50,291 nucleotides of DNA from a virus. Positions 45,862-50,291 of this stretch are shown piece by piece. The stretch's first letter is position 1; the number at the start of each line of letters is the position of its first letter. The DNA lies in IMG/VR virus record IMGVR_UViG_3300003877_000002, positions 1 through 50,291 of that record; one strand, written 5' to 3'. The notes beneath the pieces were generated by a model that was given only the letters and a program-made list of their open reading frames with translations, was not told the DNA's origin and did no database searches. A program made the position numbers and the translations under genes.

Positions 45862-46143
45862 ATGGCTGAAAATGAAGTAGTTGAACGTAGACATGATATG
45901 TACTTATATGAAGCGATCGGGCACTTGCGAGGGCAGATTGAAGGATTGTCAGAAGCAGGTAAAAGGACAGACAACGAGGTGCATAAATTGGGAACTCTAT
46001 TTGCTGATTATATGAAAGAGACTAATAAGAAGATGCAATTTATGAGTAGATCAATAACTATATTGCTTATACTTGTAGTACTTAATTCATTAGGAGTACC
46101 TATTCAAGAGTGGACTAAATTAGCTCTTAGGATAGTGTTGTAG
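45862..46143 (+). CDS. Small membrane protein, 93 aa
   Basis: Begins MAENEVVERRHDMYLYEAIG; residues 1-60 are an amphipathic coiled coil and residues 65-78 (ITILLILVVLNSLG) a membrane segment. Its position one base after the large virion gene and before a holin-like gene suggests lysis: an antiholin or pinholin partner. Confidence 0.6.
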   Translation: MAENEVVERRHDMYLYEAIGHLRGQIEGLSEAGKRTDNEVHKLGTLFADYMKETNKKMQFMSRSITILLILVVLNSLGVPIQEWTKLALRIVL

Positions 46144-46147
46144 GCCA

Positions 46148-46498
46148 GTGTTAGATTTTCTATTTGGTAACTCTAAGACATCCTCTAAAGTAGTTGATAG
46201 TATTTCCACTGGTTTAGATAAGCTAGTCTATACTGACGAGGAAAAGGCGGATGCATCTAAGTTAGGGATTGAACTCTTCATTAAATACCAAGAAGCCACC
46301 CAGCCACAGAATGTGGCTAGGCGGTTAGTGGCGTTGATTGTAACTTCTGTATGGGCTTTCTGTATTGCTCTAGGACTACTTACATATCCAATTAGTCTGG
46401 AGTATTCTCAGTACATCCTATCTGTTCTACAAACAGTAGTTACACCTTCATTCCTCGTCATTGTCTCCTTCTACTTCTGGAAGAGGCTTAAATCCTAA
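46148..46498 (+). CDS. Holin-like protein (3TM type), GTG start
   Basis: A 116-residue protein. The soluble N-terminal half includes ATQPQNVARRLVALIV, the hallmark hinge before hydrophobic segments VTSVWAFCIALGLL and YILSVLQTVVTPSFLVIVSF, ending with basic WKRLKS. This resembles the 3TM holin family of gene-transfer agents and phages. The start is GTG at 46148 with a weak ribosome site. Its 3' end overlaps the convergent gene at 46448-46714 by 51 bases. Confidence 0.75.
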   Translation: MLDFLFGNSKTSSKVVDSISTGLDKLVYTDEEKADASKLGIELFIKYQEATQPQNVARRLVALIVTSVWAFCIALGLLTYPISLEYSQYILSVLQTVVTPSFLVIVSFYFWKRLKS

Positions 46499-46714
46499 AC
46501 GAGACTGAAACTTAGTAATTAGTATTGCTAAGTTCTCACCTTTTTTTGTTAATACTCCCAGATCACAGGGAATTGGGCCATATACAGGTGGTGGTACATA
46601 CTGAGGCTCAGGACATTTCCTAACCTCTAATATTTCAATGCGATCCTCTAGAGCATTAATTTTAGCTACTAACTCGTCGATCCATTTATCATCTATGTCG
46701 TGATTGTATGACAT
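46448..46714 (-). CDS. Hypothetical coiled-coil protein, 88 aa
   Basis: Last gene of the leftward unit. Begins MSYNHDIDDKWIDELVAKIN, a strong coiled coil (NALEDRIEILEVRK), then a proline hinge (PEPQYVPPPVYGP) and a short tail. It lies 3 bases after the lysozyme gene and converges with the holin gene. A role in lysis control is possible by position only. Confidence 0.6.
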   Translation of the reverse strand: MSYNHDIDDKWIDELVAKINALEDRIEILEVRKCPEPQYVPPPVYGPIPCDLGVLTKKGENLAILITKFQSRLGFKPLPEVEGDNDEE

Positions 46715-46717
46715 GCT

Positions 46718-47140
46718 CTAAACTCCATGTGGCCAACTATTATACCGCATCATTGCAGCTAAAGTTAAAGCTCTCTTACCTACTTGATGAGACCACTTAG
46801 AATCTAACATCTCTTCAGATGCAAGTTTAAAGTTACCTGCTTCTAGGGCAGCTATCATACGCTTAAATCCTGCAAAGCGATAGGCTCCTAGATTAAATAC
46901 CATATTAACTATTACTGCTTGTCTGACTTCAGTTAGTTCATTATACCACTTAAACTCTCTAGCTTGTTTGTAGGCATTAGTAAATGTACGGTCAAATAGA
47001 TCGTCAATGATATAGTCAGGTAGTCCTAGGTCTGTAAGGTTGTAACCAATTCCAATTGTAGTCTTACCTTCTGTATCCTCATAGGGGAAGTTCCGTCTCC
47101 CCTCCTGTAGTATCAATAGTGCTCTAGCTCTCTTACTCAT
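46718..47140 (-). CDS. T4-type lysozyme / endolysin (GH24)
   Basis: A 140-residue lysozyme. The catalytic triad matches the GH24 spacing E-x8-D-x5-T: Glu13, Asp22, Thr28 (EGRRNFPYEDTEGKTTIGIG). The rest has the small helical domain (AVIVNMVFNLG, NFKLASEEML). No signal peptide or membrane anchor is seen, so release needs a holin. It sits in the leftward unit, opposite the holin gene. It cuts peptidoglycan glycan chains. Confidence 0.95.
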   Translation of the reverse strand: MSKRARALLILQEGRRNFPYEDTEGKTTIGIGYNLTDLGLPDYIIDDLFDRTFTNAYKQAREFKWYNELTEVRQAVIVNMVFNLGAYRFAGFKRMIAALEAGNFKLASEEMLDSKWSHQVGKRALTLAAMMRYNSWPHGV

Positions 47141-47477
47141 AAGTAAGTACCTTTAAAAATAAATTATATTTAATAGCTAAATCGATCATGTGTTTTGTTC
47201 CTTTAGATTTACCATCCCAAAAAGCTAACAGTCCCTCTGCCTGCTTAGCCATTTGCTCATTTCTTATATACCCTGCTGGTTTGCCATATTTATCCCAATT
47301 AGCAGGAAATTCTTTAATTGGTACATCACATTCATTAGCCCATTCTTCTCCAAGATTATCAGCTCCCTTAGCTTTCCTGCTAATAACCTCAGTAATAGGG
47401 GTGGGCCAGCTCTCAGCAACATTAACTAATGTATTATAATCATTAAAGTCTCTACCTCCAGCAATAATTACTTTCAT
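47133..47477 (-). CDS. DUF2493-type nucleotide-binding protein, 114 aa
   Basis: Starts MKVIIAGGRDFNDYNTLVNV; the GGRDF loop and Rossmann-like strand are typical of the DUF2493 / YspA-type family of unknown function. Its ATG overlaps the reductase stop (TAATG), so they are co-translated; a nucleotide- or ADP-ribose-binding role near nucleotide metabolism fits. Confidence 0.8.
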   Translation of the reverse strand: MKVIIAGGRDFNDYNTLVNVAESWPTPITEVISRKAKGADNLGEEWANECDVPIKEFPANWDKYGKPAGYIRNEQMAKQAEGLLAFWDGKSKGTKHMIDLAIKYNLFLKVLTYE

Positions 47478-49366
47478 TATACTTCACACGAGTTAGCTGT
47501 ACAAGCTAATTCCTTCATTGCAGTTGTCATATCTTCTTCCTCAGTACTAAGGTTCCAGTCTATCTCTTCTGGCATCTTAGCTAATAGTTCATTGTATTCT
47601 TCTTCAGTTATTTCCTGATAGGGTGCCTGCTTATAAGAATGGTTTGAGTGTGGTAGGAAGCTAACTCCACTACACATATCAAAGTTCTCATATACCCACG
47701 CACCTACTTCCATCCATTCCTCTTCCTTAACATAGACAGTGATACTTGGCTTATGTTCACAATAATACTTAGCATACACCTTCCATAACTCCAACTGTTC
47801 TATAGCATTCCTATCATCTCGATACACACTATTCTCTGGACTCTTAATAGGAAAAGAGAATATATAGGTACTATTAGGTTTAGTTACATCATCTTCAACT
47901 GGTACACCACTCTCAAGTAAAACTTGGCTTACTGGATCCTTTTTGTCAGCACGTACAGTCCTAACGTAATAGGGGCTGTACCGAGGATGAATCCCGCTAG
48001 CACTGTTAACAAGCTGAGAAACAGTCCCACTAGGCTTAACACAAGTAATAGCAGTAGCAGGATTAATACCGAGTTTATCACTCCATTCTTTATTCGTTTC
48101 AATTGCCACCTCTTTTAATTGTCGTAACCAATCATCACAATCTAGTTCAGACAAGAAGGGATGATCCATTATACCTGTTAAACTCACGCCAAGTAGAGCT
48201 TCCTCCTCAGTATTCTTCTTCCAAGCAGAACTTAAATACCTAAAATCTGTAAGAGTTGCTTGGAGGGTTCCGAGTATTGTTGCAAGTCTGACCTTGTTCT
48301 TAAGGGACTCCAAGGTGTCGTCGGATCGCACAACGACTTCAGAAAGATTGCAGAATTGCTTTGGGCGTAAGATAATTTCAGAGCACGGATTTGTTCCGAA
48401 GTCTGCTGGTTCCCTACGGCCATTTCGTAACGCCGTTTTAATAGCTGCTTCGCGGTTAAAGATCCCCCTCTCTCCGCTTTTACTTTCATATAAAGCACTC
48501 CACTCTTTCATCCAGATACCCATATCAGGCTTTTCAGTATAGCAGACAGAGTTATTAGCTAGGGCTCTCTGCCCATTCTCTTCCCACCAATTACCACTCT
48601 TGGCTACCCGCATTCTCTCATCAGTAAGATTAGAAAGAGAAATGAGAGCAGAGCGACGGACACCTCCTACTACCACGATGTCAGCAACCTTGCACATAAG
48701 ATCATGGCACTCAATGGACGTAAGTTTTCTTCCTCGTGCATTAGTAAATACCTCCACAGTAAAAGTAAATAGGTCTAGTAGTGGCTGAGGGCCACTAGCT
48801 CTACCACCAAAGGTCTTCAGAGGAGCTCCAGCAGGACGTATCTTAGAGACATCCCACTGTGGTACTTGTCCTGAGTAGAGCAGAGAGATGAGCTCACGAT
48901 AGGCCCTAGCCCACCCAATTTTACTATCCGCTACCTTAATTACTGTATCTGTAGGTTCCATTTCTTCAGCGATCTCAGGTAGTTTATTAATGTACTGACG
49001 TTCCACTGAGAAGCCTACACCTGTACCACAGCAGAGGATATAGAGAGTCTCATCAAAAGCTCGTGGTGAATCTACAGCTAGATAAGAGCAATTGAAGCCA
49101 GCTACATTATCACGGTCAAGTGCCTTACCTGCTGTCATCAGAGATCTCATACTTGGCATTACTTCTAGATTTATTATGTGTGACTCAAGATCACCTCTAA
49201 TATTCCCAATCCCAATAGTATTATCAAAATAATCAATATATCTGCGTACTGTTTCATTCCAACTCTCTCTCCTCTTCTCTTCTGGCAACCATCGTGCGTA
49301 GCGACTCTTGTGGATATATTCTGAATAGATGCTGACGGCATCGGAACTCTGTTCCTTATCACTCAT
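47477..49366 (-). CDS. nrdJ: Class II (B12-dependent) ribonucleotide reductase
   Basis: About 629 residues, the monomeric adenosylcobalamin-dependent triphosphate reductase type. Landmarks are VAGFNCSY with the first active cysteine, CCGTGVGFSVERQ, NPCSEIILRPKQFCNLSEV with the radical cysteine and Asn/Glu, KPSGTVSQLV, and a C-terminal redox pair CTANSC. ATG at 49366 overlaps the upstream stop; a TTG three codons earlier is an alternative. It makes deoxynucleotides without oxygen or iron and depends on host vitamin B12. Confidence 0.93.
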   Translation of the reverse strand: MSDKEQSSDAVSIYSEYIHKSRYARWLPEEKRRESWNETVRRYIDYFDNTIGIGNIRGDLESHIINLEVMPSMRSLMTAGKALDRDNVAGFNCSYLAVDSPRAFDETLYILCCGTGVGFSVERQYINKLPEIAEEMEPTDTVIKVADSKIGWARAYRELISLLYSGQVPQWDVSKIRPAGAPLKTFGGRASGPQPLLDLFTFTVEVFTNARGRKLTSIECHDLMCKVADIVVVGGVRRSALISLSNLTDERMRVAKSGNWWEENGQRALANNSVCYTEKPDMGIWMKEWSALYESKSGERGIFNREAAIKTALRNGRREPADFGTNPCSEIILRPKQFCNLSEVVVRSDDTLESLKNKVRLATILGTLQATLTDFRYLSSAWKKNTEEEALLGVSLTGIMDHPFLSELDCDDWLRQLKEVAIETNKEWSDKLGINPATAITCVKPSGTVSQLVNSASGIHPRYSPYYVRTVRADKKDPVSQVLLESGVPVEDDVTKPNSTYIFSFPIKSPENSVYRDDRNAIEQLELWKVYAKYYCEHKPSITVYVKEEEWMEVGAWVYENFDMCSGVSFLPHSNHSYKQAPYQEITEEEYNELLAKMPEEIDWNLSTEEEDMTTAMKELACTANSCEV

Positions 49367-49523
49367 TAAAATCAATCTCCTCTACTTCGTCTTGATCGAT
49401 ATGATCATAGGCATTAAATTCTTCAAGCTCGCAGAACTCCATGCCACTACAAGCATTAGTACCTATTCCCATATCTCGGTCTGGATGGTGGCACCACCCA
49501 CAGTCATTATATTTACAGTACAT
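49359..49523 (-). CDS. Cys/His microprotein, 54 aa
   Basis: A short frame from ATG 49523 to TGA overlapping the reductase ATG (ATGAGTGA). The first half has MYCKYNDCGWCHHPDRDMG and GMEFC, several Cys and His able to bind a metal; the second half is very acidic (DQDEVEEIDF). It is translationally coupled to the reductase and may be a small thiol partner. Confidence 0.6.
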   Translation of the reverse strand: MYCKYNDCGWCHHPDRDMGIGTNACSGMEFCELEEFNAYDHIDQDEVEEIDFNE

Positions 49524-49525
49524 AT

Positions 49526-50242
49526 TTAAACCTCTACTACCTTATTAGGATCAAAGTCAAATACTTCTTCATAGTTTACGTAACCACGCTGATTGCTCAC
49601 AACCCTAATCCCATACCTTTTATAATCCACACAGTGATGAGTATGTCCATGTATCCATGTCTTCACCTTACTACCTTCAAAATCAGGAAGTAATTCAGTA
49701 TAGTAGCCAGTATTAAGTATATTTCCTTCTCCATAGCGGGATAAATTTATAGATTGTATTGATGGAGCGTGGTGTGTAATGATTACATCCGCTGTATCCT
49801 TTACACTGGATAAGAAGTTAATAGCTTTCTGGTACTCTAGCAATACATCATTATAGTTAAATAGAACATCACCATTCTTAATATAGTTAGAATCATTCAT
49901 TCCATAGAAAGCTTGGTTTAACATATCTGCCCATAGGGTAGTACCTACAAAAACCTTATCTCTTATGCGTATCCATTCGTTCTGTAGTAAATGACAATTA
50001 GGTGCTAAGTGTTTTCTAAATTCCTGATATAGAACACTAATATCATTGTGGTAAAATTCATGGTTGCCTAAAACCAGTATTACATCATTAAAAGTAGATG
50101 CACATTCATCTAAAAACTCTATTGAATTAGTACCTATATTTATATCACCTGCAAGTACTAGAATATCACCCTTCTTCTCAGGTACTTTCATCTTACCTCC
50201 TGAAAATTCTAAATGCAAATCTGACATATATTGAATTAGCAT
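49526..50242 (-). CDS. Calcineurin-like metallophosphoesterase (second of two)
   Basis: A 238-residue metallophosphoesterase. Motifs: D8-x-H10 (MSDLHLEF), AGD 31-33, GNHE 59-62, His157-158 in ITHHAPS and HGHTHH 198-203. It is larger than the protein at 1613-2137, with a different middle, so the two probably act on different phosphoesters. The start lies in the terminal repeat; its first 16 codons are repeated at 1-48. Preceding it in the circle is the HNH gene. Confidence 0.92.
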   Translation of the reverse strand: MLIQYMSDLHLEFSGGKMKVPEKKGDILVLAGDINIGTNSIEFLDECASTFNDVILVLGNHEFYHNDISVLYQEFRKHLAPNCHLLQNEWIRIRDKVFVGTTLWADMLNQAFYGMNDSNYIKNGDVLFNYNDVLLEYQKAINFLSSVKDTADVIITHHAPSIQSINLSRYGEGNILNTGYYTELLPDFEGSKVKTWIHGHTHHCVDYKRYGIRVVSNQRGYVNYEEVFDFDPNKVVEV

Positions 50243-50291
50243 GTTATACTCTCCTTACCATGATTTTTGTGGTAGTTATATTTATTTTCTG
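50195..50291. repeat. Terminal direct repeat, right copy
   Basis: Exact copy of positions 1-97. It carries the first 16 codons of the metallophosphoesterase gene and, at its right edge, a duplicate of the last codons of the HNH homing endonuclease gene. Count only one copy when annotating the genome. Confidence 0.9.

Overview
The window is a complete, circularly closed double-stranded DNA phage genome: positions 1-97 recur as 50195-50291, leaving about 50,194 unique bases. Gene content points to a tailed phage with a short, podovirus-type tail. There is a large terminase, a portal of about 680 residues, P22-type tail accessory proteins and P22-type DNA ejection proteins, but no tape measure, sheath or tail-tube genes. 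The genome is AT-rich. The host looks bacterial and probably Gram-negative (lipoprotein and signal-peptide candidates, T4-type lysozyme, a co-chaperonin), but no host can be named from the sequence. I see no integrase or lysogeny repressor, no phage RNA polymerase, no sigma factor I can recognise, and no conventional DNA ligase.

Layout. A control region of about 1 kb (23517-24542) separates two transcription directions. Leftward from it run the early and middle genes, and because the molecule is circular this unit continues through position 1 to 46448. It begins with small membrane, exported or unrecognised proteins (19363-23516). Next comes a biosynthetic cassette (12817-19366) with two glutamine-synthetase-fold amidoligases, an ATP-grasp ligase, class I and class II glutamine amidotransferases, a gamma-glutamylcyclotransferase-like protein, two unknown proteins and two candidate 14-codon mini-genes. 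RtcB RNA ligase follows, then a split T7-like replication set: primase, helicase, family A polymerase, SSB-like protein, 5'-3' exonuclease and endonuclease I. An RlmN/Cfr-like radical SAM protein and a Dam-type methylase are embedded in that set. The unit ends with nucleases, two metallophosphoesterases, an HNH-AP2 homing endonuclease, a class II ribonucleotide reductase and a lysozyme.

Rightward from the control region run the packaging and virion genes (24543-46498): small terminase, three tRNA genes (Thr, Trp-like, Gln), three tiny basic proteins, large terminase, portal, co-chaperonin, scaffold, capsid and decoration proteins, tail and receptor-binding genes, ejection proteins and a holin-like protein. 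A strong terminator follows the major capsid gene. A block at 34307-36449 (SGNH-hydrolase tail protein plus an exported Cys-rich protein) and the 3' half of the fibre gene at 39625-40518 differ in base and codon use, as expected for swapped host-recognition modules.

How it works together (inference). The phage relies on host RNA polymerase, replicates with its own T7-like machinery and supplies deoxynucleotides with a B12-dependent reductase. It may protect or repair tRNA with RtcB and its own tRNAs. The amidoligase cassette probably makes or trims an amide- or gamma-glutamyl-linked product. Related cassettes are known from phiEco32-like phages, but the product here cannot be read from sequence. 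Notable details are an AUU start codon that restores the catalytic cysteine of the class II amidotransferase, palindromic operator-like sites in the early region, and an iterated 10-bp motif.
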